Assembly: GCF_003001955.1 (NCBI RefSeq) | Contig: NZ_PVNH01000013.1 | Span: forward strand, 62,001-126,000 | From: Prauserella shujinwangii | GTDB taxonomy: Bacteria; Actinomycetota; Actinomycetes; Mycobacteriales; Pseudonocardiaceae | DNA length: 64,000 nucleotides | Direction: 5' to 3' | Part shown: positions 24,569 to 37,325 of the stretch, in pieces | Layout of the letters: each line of letters begins with the position of its first letter | Numbering within the stretch: the first letter of the stretch is position 1 | Notes under the pieces: generated by a model | The model's input: only the letters and a program-made list of their open reading frames with translations | Database searches by the model: none | What the model was told of the DNA's origin: nothing | Position numbers and translations under genes: made by a program

Positions 24569-25038
24569 TGCCCCGCAAGGGTCCGGCCCCGAAGCGGCCA
24601 CTCACCGCTGATCCCGTCTACGCCTCGCCGCTGGTGACCCAGCTGGTGAACAAGGTCCTCACGGACGGCAAGCGCTCGCTGGCCGAGCGCATCGTCTACG
24701 GCGCGCTGGAAGGCGCCAGGGAGAAGACCGGCACCGACCCGGTCGTCACGCTGAAGCGTGCGCTCGACAACGTGAAGCCCACCCTCGAGGTGAAGAGCCG
24801 CCGCGTCGGTGGCGCCACGTACCAGGTGCCGATCGAGGTGAAGCCGGGTCGCTCCACGACCCTCGCGCTCCGTTGGATCGTCGCGTACGCGCGCGTACGC
24901 CGCGAGAAGACCATGATCGAGCGCCTGCAGAACGAGCTGCTCGACGCGAGCAACGGCCTCGGGGCCAGCGTGAAGCGCCGCGAGGACACGCACAAGATGG
25001 CCGAGTCCAACAAGGCGTTCGCCCACTACCGCTGGTGA
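24568..25038 (+). CDS. rpsG: 30S ribosomal protein S7
   Basis: S7, 156 aa, the assembly protein that nucleates the 30S head by binding the 3-prime domain of 16S rRNA. The start [12 protein letters not shown] and the motif [18 protein letters not shown] are typical, and the length is standard. It overlaps rpsL by one base. fusA follows after 64 nt. Confidence 0.98.
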   Translation: MPRKGPAPKRPLTADPVYASPLVTQLVNKVLTDGKRSLAERIVYGALEGAREKTGTDPVVTLKRALDNVKPTLEVKSRRVGGATYQVPIEVKPGRSTTLALRWIVAYARVRREKTMIERLQNELLDASNGLGASVKRREDTHKMAESNKAFAHYRW

Positions 25039-25102
25039 GCGCCGCCCGGCAGCCGACCGAAGCCAATGCCGGGCCCCACGTTCGAGACAGGGGAACATTC
25101 AA

Positions 25103-27202
25103 GTGGCACGTGACGTGCTGACCGACCTGAACAAGGTCCGCAACATCGGCATCATGGCCCACATCGACGCCGGTAAGACCACCACCACCGAGCGGATCCT
25201 GTTCTACACAGGCATCAACTACAAGATCGGCGAGGTCCACGACGGCGCCGCCACGATGGACTGGATGGAGGAGGAGCAGAAGCGGGGTATCACCATCACC
25301 TCGGCTGCGACCACCACCTTCTGGAACGACTACCAGGTCAACATCATCGACACCCCGGGCCACGTCGACTTCACCGTCGAGGTGGAGCGCTCGCTGCGCG
25401 TGCTCGACGGCGCCGTCGCCGTGTTCGACGGCAAGGAAGGTGTCGAGCCCCAGTCCGAGCAGGTCTGGCGCCAGGCCGACAAGTACGAGGTCCCGCGCAT
25501 CTGCTTCGTCAACAAGATGGACAAGCTGGGTGCGGACTTCTACTTCACCGTGAAGACCATCTCCGAGCGCCTCGGCGCTCGCCCGCTGGTCATCCAGCTG
25601 CCCATCGGTGCGGAGAGCGACTTCCAGGGCGTTGTCGACCTCGTCCGGATGAAGGCGCTGACCTGGCGTGGCGACGTCAAGAAGGGCGAGGACTACGAGG
25701 TCGAGGAGATCCCGGCCGACCTCGCCGAGCGCGCTCAGGAGTACCGTGACCAGCTCATCGAGGCGGTCGCCGAGACCGACGACGAGCTGATGGAGAAGTA
25801 CTTCGGCGGCGAGGAGCTGACGCAGGACGAGATCAAGTCCGGCATCCGGAAGCTCACGCTCAGCCGTGAGGCGTTCCCCGTGCTGGCGGGCTCGGCGTTC
25901 AAGAACAAGGGCGTGCAGCCCATGCTCGACGCCGTGATCGACTACCTGCCGTCGCCGCTCGACGTGCCGCCGGTCGAGGGCCTGCTGCTGGACGGCGAGA
26001 CCCCCGCGTCGCGCAAGCCGTCGGTCGAGGAGCCGTTCTCGGCCCTGGTCTCCAAGGTCGCCGCGCACCCGTTCTTCGGCAAGCTGACCTACATCCGGGT
26101 CTACTCGGGCAGGGTCGCCTCGGGTTCGCAGGTCGTCAACGCGACCAAGGACCGCAAGGAGCGCATCGGCAAGATCTTCCAGATGCACTCCAACAAGGAG
26201 AACCCGGTCGACGAGGCGCAGGCCGGCCACATCTACGCCGTCCAGGGCCTGAAGGACACCACGACGGGTGACACGCTCGCCGACCCGCAGAACCCGATCG
26301 TTCTCGAGTCGATGACGTTCCCCGAGCCCGTCATCGAGGTGGCCATCGAGCCCAAGACGAAGGCGGACCAGGAGAAGCTCTCCAACGCGATCCAGAAGCT
26401 GGCCGAGGAAGACCCCACCTTCCAGGTCAAGCAGGACGAGGAGACCGGGCAGACCATCATCAAGGGGATGGGTGAGCTCCACCTCGAGGTGCTGGTCAAC
26501 CGTATGAAGTCCGACTACAAGGTCGAGGCGAACATCGGTAAGCCGCAGGTCGCCTACCGCGAGACCGTCCGCAAGGTCGTCGACAAGCTCGAGTACACCC
26601 ACAAGAAGCAGACCGGTGGCTCCGGTCAGTTCGCGCGGGTGATCGTGAAGCTCGAGCCGCTCGAGACCGGCGACGGCGCGCTCTACGAGTTCGACAACCA
26701 GGTGACCGGTGGCCGCGTGCCGAGGGAGTACATCCCGTCGGTGGACGCGGGCGCCCAGGACGCCATGCAGTACGGCGTCCTGGCCGGCTACCCGCTCGTC
26801 GGGTTGAAGTTCACCTTGTTGGACGGTGCGTACCACGAGGTCGACTCTTCGGAGATGGCGTTCAAGATCGCCGGTTCGATGGCGATGAAGGAAGCCGCGA
26901 AGAAGGCCAACCCGGTACTGCTCGAGCCGATGATGGCGGTCGAGGTGACCACGCCCGAGGACTACATGGGCGACGTCATCGGTGACCTGAACTCCCGCCG
27001 TGGCCAGATCCAGGCCATGGAGGAGCGGTCCGGCACGCGCGTCGTCAAGGCACTCGTGCCGCTGTCGGAGATGTTCGGGTACGTCGGCGACCTGCGGTCG
27101 AAGACCCAGGGTCGAGCGAACTACTCCATGCACTTCGATTCCTACGCCGAGGTTCCGGCGAACGTCGCGAAGGAGATCATCGCGAAGGCGACGGGGGAGT
27201 AA
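25103..27202 (+). CDS. fusA: Elongation factor G
   Basis: Translocation GTPase, 699 aa from GTG 25103. The GTP-binding motifs are intact: AHIDAGKT (residues 19-26), DTPGHVDF and NKMDK. The 699-residue length covers all five EF-G domains. It is in the conserved str order between rpsG and tuf. The 130-nt gap to tuf contains a short inverted sequence (AGGGGCCTCCCCT near 27233). Confidence 0.98.
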   Translation: MARDVLTDLNKVRNIGIMAHIDAGKTTTTERILFYTGINYKIGEVHDGAATMDWMEEEQKRGITITSAATTTFWNDYQVNIIDTPGHVDFTVEVERSLRVLDGAVAVFDGKEGVEPQSEQVWRQADKYEVPRICFVNKMDKLGADFYFTVKTISERLGARPLVIQLPIGAESDFQGVVDLVRMKALTWRGDVKKGEDYEVEEIPADLAERAQEYRDQLIEAVAETDDELMEKYFGGEELTQDEIKSGIRKLTLSREAFPVLAGSAFKNKGVQPMLDAVIDYLPSPLDVPPVEGLLLDGETPASRKPSVEEPFSALVSKVAAHPFFGKLTYIRVYSGRVASGSQVVNATKDRKERIGKIFQMHSNKENPVDEAQAGHIYAVQGLKDTTTGDTLADPQNPIVLESMTFPEPVIEVAIEPKTKADQEKLSNAIQKLAEEDPTFQVKQDEETGQTIIKGMGELHLEVLVNRMKSDYKVEANIGKPQVAYRETVRKVVDKLEYTHKKQTGGSGQFARVIVKLEPLETGDGALYEFDNQVTGGRVPREYIPSVDAGAQDAMQYGVLAGYPLVGLKFTLLDGAYHEVDSSEMAFKIAGSMAMKEAAKKANPVLLEPMMAVEVTTPEDYMGDVIGDLNSRRGQIQAMEERSGTRVVKALVPLSEMFGYVGDLRSKTQGRANYSMHFDSYAEVPANVAKEIIAKATGE

Positions 27203-27332
27203 CTCTCCAATCGCACCCAACGCGGGCGTGAAAGGGGCCTCCCCTAGGGTCCGCACAACCGACCAGATCGAGTCACCGGCAGGCAGGGCCACGCCGATCC
27301 GGTGAGCAAGCAAAGTCCAGGAGGACATTCCA

Positions 27333-28526
<1,194 letters not shown>

Positions 28527-28926
28527 GTACCCCCGGGTACGGGTGCCGGTAACGAATATGGCATCCTACTAGGGTTGCTCGTTGCGGGGCGGCCGATTCT
28601 GTGGCAACACGGAAAGAATCGGCCGCCCCGGCACGAGCGTCGGGCCCGCGAGGGATCGCGGGTCTGGAGCGCCTGGCACCGGCCGGGCCGCTCCGGCACG
28701 CACAGGACCTACGGCACCACGACGATCCTGCGGGATCAGTCTGCGTGTTGGGCGCGACACGCCCGACCGCGTGGACCGGACAGCAGGGCGTTGACGTGCG
28801 CAGACCGGCGAGAAGAGGGCTGTACGGCTGCTCGGAACTCCGGTGTGAGATAGCGGCACGAGACGACTGCGTCTGCGCAGAAGACGACAGCCCGAATCGG
28901 CAAACGACAAGGAACGAGCTGCCACC
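28527..28926 (+). promoter_or_regulatory. tuf-rpsJ intergenic region with S10 operon leader
   Basis: 400 bp without a gene. The tuf hairpin is at 28585-28630. The rest should hold the S10 promoter and leader, but I see no clean -35/-10 pair. TTGACG occurs at 28791-28796 without a good -10. In several bacteria the S10 leader is autoregulated by L4; no such structure can be claimed here. Confidence 0.4.
28585..28630 (+). terminator. Probable terminator of the str operon, U-less type
   Basis: A perfect 16-bp stem (28585-28600 with 28615-28630) with a 14-nt loop lies 58 nt after the tuf stop. There is no T-tract. Long GC-rich hairpins without a U run are commonly proposed as terminators in actinobacteria. 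It could also be a processing site. Confidence 0.7.
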
Positions 28927-29232
28927 ATGGCGGGACAGAAGATCCGCATCCGGCTCAAGGCCTACGACCACGAGGCGATCGACGCGAGCGCGCGCAAGAT
29001 CGTGGAGACGGTGACGCGCACCGGCGCCTCCGTCGTCGGGCCGGTGCCGCTGCCCACCGAGAAGAACGTTTACTGCGTCATCCGCTCGCCGCACAAGTAC
29101 AAGGACTCGCGCGAGCACTTCGAGATGCGCACCCACAAGCGTCTGATCGACATCATGGATCCGACGCCCAAGACCGTGGACGCACTCATGAGGATCGACC
29201 TCCCTGCGAGCGTCGACGTCAACATCCAGTAA
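28927..29232 (+). CDS. rpsJ: 30S ribosomal protein S10
   Basis: S10, 101 aa, a 30S head protein and NusE antitermination partner. [19 protein letters not shown] and the loop [22 protein letters not shown] are family hallmarks. ATG 28927 follows AAGGA. It is the first gene of the S10 operon, separated from rplC by 30 nt. Confidence 0.98.
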   Translation: MAGQKIRIRLKAYDHEAIDASARKIVETVTRTGASVVGPVPLPTEKNVYCVIRSPHKYKDSREHFEMRTHKRLIDIMDPTPKTVDALMRIDLPASVDVNIQ

Positions 29233-29262
29233 GCGAGAGCGCGCGGCGGAGATAAGAGACTC

Positions 29263-29919
29263 ATGTCTGACAGGCAAGTGAAGGGCATCCTGGGCACCAA
29301 GCTCGGCATGACCCAGGTCTTCGACGAGAACAACCGGATCATCCCGGTCACCGTCGTGCAGGCCGGGCCGAACGTGGTGACCCAGGTGCGCAACAAGGAC
29401 AAGGACGGCTACTCGGCCGTGCAGCTGGCGTTCGGCGCCATCGACCCGCGTAAGGTCAACAAGCCGAAGGCCGGGCACTTCCAGCGGGCGGGTGTCACGC
29501 CCCGGCGGTATCTCGCCGAGCTGCGGACCAGTGACGCCGAGACGTACGAGGTCGGCCAGGAGGTCACCGCGGACGTCTTCGAGAACGGCACGGTCGTCGA
29601 CGTGACCGGCACCAGCAAGGGCAAGGGCTACGCCGGTGTCATGAAGCGGCACGGCTTCCACGGCCAGGGCGCCAGCCACGGTAACCAGGCCAAGCACCGC
29701 GCGCCCGGCTCGATCGGCGGATGCGCCACGCCGGGCCGCGTGTTCAAGGGCCTGCGGATGGCCGGCCGGATGGGCAACAACCGGGTCACCACGCAGGGCC
29801 TCACCGTGCACTCCGTGCGCGCCGAGGACGGCCTGCTGCTGATCAAGGGTGCGGTGCCCGGTCCCAAGGGCGGCCTGGTCTTCGTCCGCAGCGCCGCGAA
29901 GGGTGGTGTGACGCAGTGA
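29263..29919 (+). CDS. rplC: 50S ribosomal protein L3
   Basis: L3, 218 aa, an early assembly protein near the peptidyl-transferase centre. [16 protein letters not shown] at the start and [21 protein letters not shown] in the central extension are diagnostic. Its TGA overlaps the GTG of rplD (GTGA at 29916). Confidence 0.98.
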   Translation: MSDRQVKGILGTKLGMTQVFDENNRIIPVTVVQAGPNVVTQVRNKDKDGYSAVQLAFGAIDPRKVNKPKAGHFQRAGVTPRRYLAELRTSDAETYEVGQEVTADVFENGTVVDVTGTSKGKGYAGVMKRHGFHGQGASHGNQAKHRAPGSIGGCATPGRVFKGLRMAGRMGNNRVTTQGLTVHSVRAEDGLLLIKGAVPGPKGGLVFVRSAAKGGVTQ

Positions 29920-30593
29920 CCGCGACGATCGAGGTGAAGTCCCCCGCTGGCAAGGCGGAGGGCACCGTCGAGCTTCCCGCGGAGATCTTCGACGTGCAGG
30001 CCAACGTGCCGCTGATGCACCAGGTCGTGGTGGCCCAGCTCGCGGCCGCCCGCCAGGGCACGCACGACACGAAGACCCGCGGCGAGGTCCGCGGTGGTGG
30101 CAGGAAGCCGTACCGGCAGAAGGGCACCGGCCGGGCCCGGCAGGGCTCCGTCCGCGCGCCGCAGTTCACCGGTGGTGGCACGGTGCACGGCCCCACGCCG
30201 CGCGACTACAGCCAGCGCACCCCGAAGAAGATGAAGGCCGCCGCGCTGCGCGGTGCCCTCTCCGACCGGGCGCGCGCGGGCCAGGTGCACGTCATCACCG
30301 AGCTGGTGTCCGGCGAGAAGCCGTCCACCAAGGACGCGAAGGCCGCGCTCGCCGCCGTGACCCAGGCGAAGCGCGTGCTCGTGGTGCTGCACCGCGACGA
30401 CCAGCTCGGCTGGTTCTCCGCGCGCAACCTCACCTACGTGCACCTGATCACGCCGGACCAGCTCAACACCTACGACGTGCTGGTCAACGACGACGTGGTC
30501 TTCACGAAGGCCGCGCTGGAGGCGTTCCTCGCGGGCGCCGCCAAGGGCGGCAAGGGCCGCGTCGAAGGGGCTGAAGGGAGTGACGAGCAGTGA
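29916..30593 (+). CDS. rplD: 50S ribosomal protein L4
   Basis: L4, 225 aa from GTG 29916, chosen because it overlaps the rplC stop by 4 nt. An upstream extension would only read rplC in another frame. The exit-tunnel loop [19 protein letters not shown] is present. In some bacteria L4 also represses the S10 operon. The stop overlaps the rplW start at 30590. Confidence 0.97.
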   Translation: MTATIEVKSPAGKAEGTVELPAEIFDVQANVPLMHQVVVAQLAAARQGTHDTKTRGEVRGGGRKPYRQKGTGRARQGSVRAPQFTGGGTVHGPTPRDYSQRTPKKMKAAALRGALSDRARAGQVHVITELVSGEKPSTKDAKAALAAVTQAKRVLVVLHRDDQLGWFSARNLTYVHLITPDQLNTYDVLVNDDVVFTKAALEAFLAGAAKGGKGRVEGAEGSDEQ

Positions 30594-30901
30594 GCTCGGT
30601 GGCGATCCCCGACCCGCGCGACATCCTCATCGCGCCGGTGATCTCCGAGAAGTCCTACGGGCTGCTCGAGGACCACAAGTACACGTTCCTGGTTCGCCCG
30701 GACGCCAACAAGACGCAGATCAAGGTCGCGGTCGAGAAGGTGTTCGGCGTGAAGGTCGTCAGCGTGAACACGCTGAACCGGCCGGGCAAGCGCAAGCGCA
30801 CCCGGTACGGCTTCGGCAAGCGCAAGGACACCAAGCGTGCCGTCGTGACGCTCTCGGCGGAGAGCAAGCCGATCGAGATCTTCGGCGGACCAGCCGCGTA
30901 A
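30590..30901 (+). CDS. rplW: 50S ribosomal protein L23
   Basis: L23, 103 aa, at the tunnel exit where trigger factor and SRP dock. [20 protein letters not shown] and the basic loop [21 protein letters not shown] are present. GTG 30590 overlaps the rplD stop (GTGA). rplB follows after 14 nt. Confidence 0.97.
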   Translation: MSSVAIPDPRDILIAPVISEKSYGLLEDHKYTFLVRPDANKTQIKVAVEKVFGVKVVSVNTLNRPGKRKRTRYGFGKRKDTKRAVVTLSAESKPIEIFGGPAA

Positions 30902-30915
30902 GGGACTGAGAAGAC

Positions 30916-31749
30916 ATGGGCATCCGCAAGTACAAGCCGACGACCCCGGGCCGCCGGGGCTCCTCGGTGTCCGACTTCGCTGAGATCACGCGTTCGGAGC
31001 CGGAGAAGTCGCTGCTGCGTCCGCGCCACGGCCGCGGCGGCCGCAACTCGTCCGGCCGCATCACCACCCGGCACAAGGGTGGCGGCCACAAGCGTGCGTA
31101 CCGGGTGATCGACTTCCGGCGCAACGACAAGGACGGGATCCCGGCCAAGGTCGCGCACATCGAGTACGACCCCAACCGCACCGCCCGCATCGCGCTGCTG
31201 CACTACGCCGACGGCGAGAAGCGCTACATCATCGCCCCGGACAAGCTCAAGCAGGGCGACCCCGTGGAGAGTGGCCCGCGCGCCGACATCAAGCCGGGCA
31301 ACAACCTGCCGCTGCGCAACATCCCGGTGGGCACCATCGTGCACGCGATCGAGCTCCGCCCCGGTGGCGGCGCGAAGATCGCGCGTTCCGCGGGCGCCCG
31401 CGTGCAGCTCGTGGCGAAGGACGGCCCGTACGCCCAGCTGCGGATGCCCTCGGGCGAGATCCGCAACGTGGACGTGCGCAACCGCGCCACCGTGGGCGAG
31501 GTCGGCAACTCCGAGCACTCCAACATCAACTGGGGCAAGGCGGGCCGCAGCCGCTGGCGGGGCAAGCGCCCCACCGTCCGCGGTGTCGTCATGAACCCGG
31601 TGGACCACCCGCACGGTGGTGGCGAGGGCAAGACGTCCGGTGGCCGGCACCCGGTGAACCCGAACGGCAAGCCGGAGGGCCGCACCCGCCGTCGCAAGCC
31701 GAGTGACCAGCTGATCGTCCGCCGCCGGCGTACCGGCAAGAAGCGCTGA
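30916..31749 (+). CDS. rplB: 50S ribosomal protein L2
   Basis: L2, 277 aa, needed for subunit association and peptidyl transfer. The N-terminal [18 protein letters not shown] and the C-terminal [15 protein letters not shown] with the functionally important His are intact. ATG 30916 follows GGACTGAG; rpsS begins 18 nt after the stop. Confidence 0.98.
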   Translation: MGIRKYKPTTPGRRGSSVSDFAEITRSEPEKSLLRPRHGRGGRNSSGRITTRHKGGGHKRAYRVIDFRRNDKDGIPAKVAHIEYDPNRTARIALLHYADGEKRYIIAPDKLKQGDPVESGPRADIKPGNNLPLRNIPVGTIVHAIELRPGGGAKIARSAGARVQLVAKDGPYAQLRMPSGEIRNVDVRNRATVGEVGNSEHSNINWGKAGRSRWRGKRPTVRGVVMNPVDHPHGGGEGKTSGGRHPVNPNGKPEGRTRRRKPSDQLIVRRRRTGKKR

Positions 31750-31767
31750 GCAGGGAGGTAGAAGAAC

Positions 31768-32049
31768 ATGCCGCGTAGCCTGAAAAAGGGCCCGTTCGTG
31801 GACGACCACCTGCTCAAGAAGGTGGACGCGCTCAACGAGTCGGGCAAGAAGACGGTGATCAAGACCTGGTCCCGCCGCTCCACGATCCTTCCCGACTTCC
31901 TCGGGCACACGATCGCGGTGCACGACGGCCGCAAGCACGTCCCGGTGTTCGTCACCGAGGCGATGGTGGGTCACAAGCTGGGCGAGTTCGCCCCGACGAG
32001 GACCTTCAAGGGCCACATCAAGGACGACCGTAAGTCGCGCCGCCGCTGA
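31768..32049 (+). CDS. rpsS: 30S ribosomal protein S19
   Basis: S19, 93 aa, in the 30S head. [19 protein letters not shown] and [15 protein letters not shown] are hallmark sequences. ATG 31768 is preceded by GGGAGGT. It lies between rplB and rplV as in the standard S10 order. Confidence 0.98.
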   Translation: MPRSLKKGPFVDDHLLKKVDALNESGKKTVIKTWSRRSTILPDFLGHTIAVHDGRKHVPVFVTEAMVGHKLGEFAPTRTFKGHIKDDRKSRRR

Positions 32050-32074
32050 GCGGGTACAGAAAAGGAAGCAAGCG

Positions 32075-32502
32075 ATGAACGCCCAGAACGACGCCGCGAC
32101 GGCAGAAGCGCTGCCCGTCGCCGTGGCGCGGGCTCGCTTCGTCCGGGACTCGCCGACCAAGGTGCGCCGGGTGATCGAGCTGATCAAGGGCCGCAACGCC
32201 AACGAGGCGCTGGCCGTGCTCCGGTTCGCACCGCAGGCCGCCAGCTACCAGCTGGCGAAGGTGGTCGCCAGCGCCATGGCCAACGCCGAGAACAACCTCG
32301 ACCTCGACCCCGACACGCTGTGGGTGCGCAACGCCTACGCGGACGAGGGTCCCACGCTCAAGCGCATCCGGCCCCGCGCGCAGGGACGCGCCTACCGGAT
32401 CCGCAAGCGCACGAGCCACATCACGGTCGAGCTGGAGTCTCGTCCGGCGCAGGCCGAGTCCAAGGCGAAGAAGAGCGGTAAGAAGAAGGCAGGTGGCCGG
32501 TA

Positions 32503-32503
<1 letters not shown>
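32075..32503 (+). CDS. rplV: 50S ribosomal protein L22
   Basis: L22, 142 aa, lining the exit tunnel. The hairpin segment [26 protein letters not shown] is present without visible deletions. The C-terminus ends in a short basic lysine-rich tail. The stop TAG 32501-32503 overlaps the GTG of rpsC by one base. Confidence 0.98.
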
Positions 32504-33363
<860 letters not shown>

Positions 33364-33366
33364 CGC

Positions 33367-33786
33367 GTGCTCATCCCACGCAAGGTCAAGCACCGCAAGC
33401 AGCACTCGCCGAATCGTTCCGGCGCCGCGAAGGGCGGCACGAAGGTCAACTTCGGTGAGTACGGCATCCAGGCGCTTGAGCACAGCTACGTGACCAACCG
33501 GCAGATCGAGTCCGCTCGTATCGCCATGACCCGGCACATCAAGCGTGGCGGGAAGATCTGGATCAACATCTTCCCGGACCGCCCGCTCACCAAGAAGCCC
33601 GCGGAGACCCGCATGGGTTCCGGTAAGGGCTCGCCCGAGTGGTGGGTCGCCAACGTCAAGCCCGGCCGGGTGATGTTCGAGATGAGCTTCCCCAACGAGG
33701 CGGTGGCTCGCGAGGCGCTGCGCCGCGCGATCCACAAGCTCCCGATGAAGTGCCGGATCGTGACCCGGGAAGGGAGTGAGTTCTGA
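33367..33786 (+). CDS. rplP: 50S ribosomal protein L16
   Basis: L16, 139 aa from GTG 33367, beside the A-site tRNA elbow. [12 protein letters not shown] and the [19 protein letters not shown] block are diagnostic. The stop overlaps rpmC ATG 33786 by one base. Confidence 0.98.
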   Translation: MLIPRKVKHRKQHSPNRSGAAKGGTKVNFGEYGIQALEHSYVTNRQIESARIAMTRHIKRGGKIWINIFPDRPLTKKPAETRMGSGKGSPEWWVANVKPGRVMFEMSFPNEAVAREALRRAIHKLPMKCRIVTREGSEF

Positions 33787-34034
33787 TGGCGAAGGCAGGC
33801 GTTTCCGCATCGGAACTCCGTGAGCTCGCCGCGGACGAGCTCGTGCTGCGGCTGCGCGAGGCCAAGGAGGAGCTGTTCAACCTGCGCTTCCAGATGGCCA
33901 CCGGGCAGCTTGACAACAACCGCAGGCTGCGCACGGTCCGTTCGGACATCGCGCGGATCTACACCGTGATGCGCGAGCGCGAGCTCGGGCTGTCGGTCGC
34001 CCCGCAGGACTCGGAAAGTGAAGGTGCGGCATGA
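33786..34034 (+). CDS. rpmC: 50S ribosomal protein L29
   Basis: L29, 82 aa, two helices near the tunnel exit. [27 protein letters not shown] and [15 protein letters not shown] are the family core. The extra C-terminal 15 residues are acidic. It overlaps rplP by 1 nt and rpsQ by 4 nt. Confidence 0.96.
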   Translation: MAKAGVSASELRELAADELVLRLREAKEELFNLRFQMATGQLDNNRRLRTVRSDIARIYTVMRERELGLSVAPQDSESEGAA

Positions 34035-34336
34035 GCGAGAAGGCTGAGGAGCTCGCCAAGACGCCGGTGCAGAAGGTCGATGCCGGCCGGAACTACCGGA
34101 AGGTCCGGGAGGGCTACGTCGTCTCGGACAAGATGGACAAGACCGTCGTGGTCGTCCTCGAGGACCGGAAGAAGCACCCGCTGTACGGCAAGGTCGTGCG
34201 CTCCACCAAGAAGGTGAAGGTCCACGACGAGCAGAACGCGGCCGGTGTCGGCGACCGCGTGATCCTCATGGAGACCAGGCCGCTGTCCGCCACCAAGCGC
34301 TGGCGCCTGGTGCGGATCGTGGAGAAGGCCAAGTAA
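34031..34336 (+). CDS. rpsQ: 30S ribosomal protein S17
   Basis: S17, 101 aa, an OB-fold primary 16S rRNA binder. [34 protein letters not shown] is typical. The N-terminal 20 residues are a short extension seen in actinobacteria. ATG 34031 overlaps the rpmC stop. It ends the S10 operon; 76 nt separate it from rplN. Confidence 0.97.
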   Translation: MSEKAEELAKTPVQKVDAGRNYRKVREGYVVSDKMDKTVVVVLEDRKKHPLYGKVVRSTKKVKVHDEQNAAGVGDRVILMETRPLSATKRWRLVRIVEKAK

Positions 34337-34412
34337 TCAGGGGCCCTCGGGTCCCTTTCGTTCCGCCAGGCTCGGAAGACGCCGAGAACCGGCGCGACAT
34401 ACAGGAGTTGAC

Positions 34413-34781
34413 GTGATCCAGCAGGAGTCGCGACTACGAGTCGCCGACAACACGGGTGCCAAGGAGATCCTGACCATCCGCGTGCTCGGTGGCTCGGGGC
34501 GGCGCTACGCGGGCATCGGCGACATCATCGTCGCTACCGTCAAGGACGCCATCCCGGGCGCCAACGTCAAGCGTGGTGACGTGGTCAAGGCCGTCATCGT
34601 CCGCACGGTGAAGGAGAAGCGTCGCGCTGACGGCTCCTACATCCGCTTCGACGAGAACGCCGCGGTGCTCATCAAGAACGACAACGAGCCGCGAGGCACC
34701 CGCATCTTCGGGCCGGTTGGCCGCGAGCTGCGCGATCGGAAGTTCATGAAGATCATTTCGCTCGCGCCGGAGGTGTTGTGA
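34413..34781 (+). CDS. rplN: 50S ribosomal protein L14
   Basis: L14, 122 aa from GTG 34413 with AGGAG upstream. [19 protein letters not shown] and the C-terminal [24 protein letters not shown] are hallmarks. It is the first gene of the spc operon. Its TGA (34779-34781) touches the rplX ATG. Confidence 0.98.
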   Translation: MIQQESRLRVADNTGAKEILTIRVLGGSGRRYAGIGDIIVATVKDAIPGANVKRGDVVKAVIVRTVKEKRRADGSYIRFDENAAVLIKNDNEPRGTRIFGPVGRELRDRKFMKIISLAPEVL

Positions 34782-35095
34782 TGAAGGTGAAGAAGGGGGA
34801 CACGGTCCTCGTCATCGCCGGCAAGGACAAGGGCGCCAAGGGCAAGGTCATCCAGGCCTACCCGGAGCGTCAGCGCGTGCTCGTCGAGGGTGTCAACCGG
34901 ATCAAGAAGCACACGCGGATCACGCAGACGCAGCGTGGTGCGCAGTCCGGCGGCATCGTCACGCAGGAGGCGCCCATCCACGTCTCGAACGTGATGGTCG
35001 TCGACTCCGACGGCAAGCCCACCCGGGTGGGGTACCGCATCGGCGAGGACGGCAAGAAGGTTCGTATCTCGCGTAGGACCGGCAAGGACATCTGA
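34781..35095 (+). CDS. rplX: 50S ribosomal protein L24
   Basis: L24, 104 aa, a 50S assembly initiator. The KOW motif [20 protein letters not shown] is at the N-terminus. I chose ATG 34781 over the GTG three bases earlier, because it gives the usual MKVKKGD start and a one-base overlap with rplN. The stop overlaps rplE ATG 35095. Confidence 0.97.
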   Translation: MKVKKGDTVLVIAGKDKGAKGKVIQAYPERQRVLVEGVNRIKKHTRITQTQRGAQSGGIVTQEAPIHVSNVMVVDSDGKPTRVGYRIGEDGKKVRISRRTGKDI

Positions 35096-35664
35096 TGACC
35101 ACCGCAGAGAAGACGTACCCGACCCCGCGGTTGCGCGCCCGGTACCGCGACGAGATCAAGGGCCAGCTCCGCGAGGAGTTCGGCTACACCAACCCGCACC
35201 AGATCCCGGGCGTGGTGAAGGTCGTCGTGAACATGGGCGTCGGCGACGCCGCCCGCGACAGCAAGCTCATCGAAGGCGCGGTCCGCGACCTGGCCACCAT
35301 CACCGGGCAGAAGCCCGAGGTGCGCCGGGCCCGCAAGTCCATCGCGCAGTTCAAGCTGCGCGAGGGCCAGCCCATCGGCGCGCGGGTCACGCTGCGCGGC
35401 GACCGCATGTGGGAGTTCCTCGACCGGCTGCTGACCATCGCGCTGCCGCGTATCCGGGACTTCCGCGGGCTGTCGGCCAAGCAGTTCGACGGCAAGGGGA
35501 ACTACACGTTCGGCCTGACCGAGCAGTCGATGTTCCACGAGATCAACCCGGACTCCATCGACCGCCCGCGCGGCATGGACGTCACGGTTGTCACCACCGC
35601 CATTACCGACGACGAGGGCCGTGCGCTGCTTCGCAAGCTCGGCTTCCCGTTCAAGGAGAACTGA
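35095..35664 (+). CDS. rplE: 50S ribosomal protein L5
   Basis: L5, 189 aa, the 5S rRNA-binding protein. [21 protein letters not shown], the [19 protein letters not shown] loop and [15 protein letters not shown] are typical. It starts in a TGATG overlap with rplX. rpsN starts 4 nt after the stop. Confidence 0.98.
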   Translation: MTTAEKTYPTPRLRARYRDEIKGQLREEFGYTNPHQIPGVVKVVVNMGVGDAARDSKLIEGAVRDLATITGQKPEVRRARKSIAQFKLREGQPIGARVTLRGDRMWEFLDRLLTIALPRIRDFRGLSAKQFDGKGNYTFGLTEQSMFHEINPDSIDRPRGMDVTVVTTAITDDEGRALLRKLGFPFKEN

Positions 35665-35668
35665 GCCG

Positions 35669-35854
35669 ATGGCCAAGAAAGCACTGATCGCCAAGGCCGC
35701 CCGCAAGCCTAAGTTCAAGGTGCGCGCCTACACCCGCTGCCAGCGTTGCGGCAGGCCGCACTCGGTCTTCCGCAAGTTCGGGCTCTGCCGGATCTGCCTG
35801 CGCGAGATGGCCCACGCGGGCCAGCTGCCCGGCGTCAGCAAGTCCAGCTGGTAA
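35669..35854 (+). CDS. rpsN: 30S ribosomal protein S14, type Z
   Basis: Short zinc-ribbon S14 of 61 aa. Zinc ligands Cys24, Cys27, Cys40 and Cys43 (CQRC...CRIC) are all present, so this is the zinc-dependent type. ATG 35669 gives the standard [10 protein letters not shown] start; the frame is open upstream only as a shadow of rplE. A hairpin lies between this gene and rpsH. Confidence 0.97.
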   Translation: MAKKALIAKAARKPKFKVRAYTRCQRCGRPHSVFRKFGLCRICLREMAHAGQLPGVSKSSW

Positions 35855-35883
35855 GGCTTCCGTATTTCCTACTTCGCCACAGG

Positions 35884-35901
35884 CCCCGCCGGAAGGCGGG
35901 G
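35884..35901 (+). promoter_or_regulatory. Hairpin with GGAA (GNRA) tetraloop between rpsN and rpsH
   Basis: CCCCGCC (35884-35890) pairs with GGCGGGG (35895-35901) around GGAA. GNRA tetraloops are very stable and often bind proteins or other RNA helices. The element is in the transcribed spacer of the spc operon, 30 nt before rpsH, where a translational control or processing role is possible. Confidence 0.55.
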
Positions 35902-35931
35902 AACCGGGGTGAGAAAGGTTGACAGGTCACC

Positions 35932-36330
35932 ATGACGATGACCGACCCGATCGCAGACTTCCTGACGCGTCTGCGTAACGCGAACTCGGCGTACCACGAC
36001 GAGGTCGTGCTGCCGCACTCGAAGATCAAGGCGAACATCGCCGAGATCCTCAAGCGCGAGGGCTACATCTCGGACTACCGCGACGAGCCCGGCGAGAAGC
36101 ACAAGAACCTCGTCGTCCAGCTGAAGTACGGCCCGAACCGCGAGCGCAGCATCGCCGGCCTGCGCCGGGTGTCGAAGCCGGGCCTTCGGGTGTACGCGAA
36201 ATCGACCAACCTGCCGAACGTCCTCGGTGGACTCGGCGTCGCGATCATCTCGACGTCGTCCGGCCTGCAGACCGACCGGCAGTGCAAGCGCAACGGCGTG
36301 GGCGGCGAAGTCCTCGCCTACGTTTGGTGA
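35932..36330 (+). CDS. rpsH: 30S ribosomal protein S8
   Basis: S8, 132 aa, a primary 16S rRNA binder and the spc-operon repressor in E. coli. [15 protein letters not shown] and the C-terminal [19 protein letters not shown] are hallmarks. ATG 35932 and ATG 35938 are both possible, two codons apart; the first is used. rplF starts 17 nt after the stop. Confidence 0.97.
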   Translation: MTMTDPIADFLTRLRNANSAYHDEVVLPHSKIKANIAEILKREGYISDYRDEPGEKHKNLVVQLKYGPNRERSIAGLRRVSKPGLRVYAKSTNLPNVLGGLGVAIISTSSGLQTDRQCKRNGVGGEVLAYVW

Positions 36331-36347
36331 GGAAGGGGGACCAGAGC

Positions 36348-36887
36348 ATGTCTCGCATCGGAAAGCAGCCGATCGCCGTCCCCTCCGGGGTCGAGGTGAC
36401 CATCAACGGCCAGCACGTCTCGGTCAAGGGACCGAAGGGCACCCTCGAGCACACCGTCGCCGAGCCGATCACGGTCGAGCAGGACGAGGACGGCTCCATC
36501 CTGGTCAAGCGGCCGGACGACGAGCGGGAGAGCCGTGCGCTGCACGGGCTGAGCCGGACGTTGGTGAACAACCTCGTCGTGGGCGTCACCGACGGCTACG
36601 AGAAGCGGATGGAGATCCACGGCGTCGGCTACCGCGTCCAGGCCAAGGGGCAGGACCTCGAGTTCGCCCTCGGCTACAGCCACCCGGTGACGATCAAGGC
36701 GCCGGAGGGCATCACCTTCAAGGTCGAGAGCCCGACGAAGTTCTCGGTGACCGGCATCGACAAGCAGAAGGTCGGCCAGACGGCCGCGGTCATCCGCAAG
36801 CTGCGGCGTCCCGACCCCTACAAGGGCAAGGGCCTGCGCTACGAGGGTGAGCGCATCCGCCGCAAGGTCGGAAAGACGGGTAAGTGA
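36348..36887 (+). CDS. rplF: 50S ribosomal protein L6
   Basis: L6, 179 aa, near the sarcin-ricin loop. [17 protein letters not shown] fixes the start at ATG 36348; upstream extension is a shadow of rpsH. The C-terminal [25 protein letters not shown] is typical. The stop lies just before the rplR start. Confidence 0.98.
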   Translation: MSRIGKQPIAVPSGVEVTINGQHVSVKGPKGTLEHTVAEPITVEQDEDGSILVKRPDDERESRALHGLSRTLVNNLVVGVTDGYEKRMEIHGVGYRVQAKGQDLEFALGYSHPVTIKAPEGITFKVESPTKFSVTGIDKQKVGQTAAVIRKLRRPDPYKGKGLRYEGERIRRKVGKTGK

Positions 36888-36889
36888 TC

Positions 36890-37288
36890 ATGAGCGAAAC
36901 CGTGACCAAGCGCAAGCCGGTCGGCAAGGACATCTCGACCCGCCGTCGGGTCGCGAAGACCCGTCGGCACTTCCGGCTGCGCAAGAAGATCAGCGGAACC
37001 GCGGAGCGGCCCCGGCTCTCGGTCAAGCGGTCCAGCCGGCACATGCACGTGCAGCTGATCGACGACATCGCGGGGCACACCCTCGCCGCGGCGTCCACCC
37101 TCGAGGCGGACGTGCAGGCCGTCGAGGGCGACAAGAAGGCGAAGGCCGCCAAGGTCGGCGAGTTGATCGCCGCCCGCGCCAAGAACGCGGGCATCTCCAG
37201 CGCGGTGTTCGACCGGGGTGGCAACGCCTACCACGGCCGGATCGCGGCGCTGGCCGACGCCGCTCGCGAGGGCGGGTTGGAGTTCTAG
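36890..37288 (+). CDS. rplR: 50S ribosomal protein L18
   Basis: L18, 132 aa, the second 5S rRNA-binding protein. [28 protein letters not shown] and [26 protein letters not shown] are diagnostic. GTG 36884 (overlapping the rplF stop) and ATG 36890 are possible; the ATG gives the usual start. Confidence 0.96.
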   Translation: MSETVTKRKPVGKDISTRRRVAKTRRHFRLRKKISGTAERPRLSVKRSSRHMHVQLIDDIAGHTLAAASTLEADVQAVEGDKKAKAAKVGELIAARAKNAGISSAVFDRGGNAYHGRIAALADAAREGGLEF

Positions 37289-37325
37289 TGATCATGCACA
37301 TTCTCGAGAACGGAAGGAACGCCTG

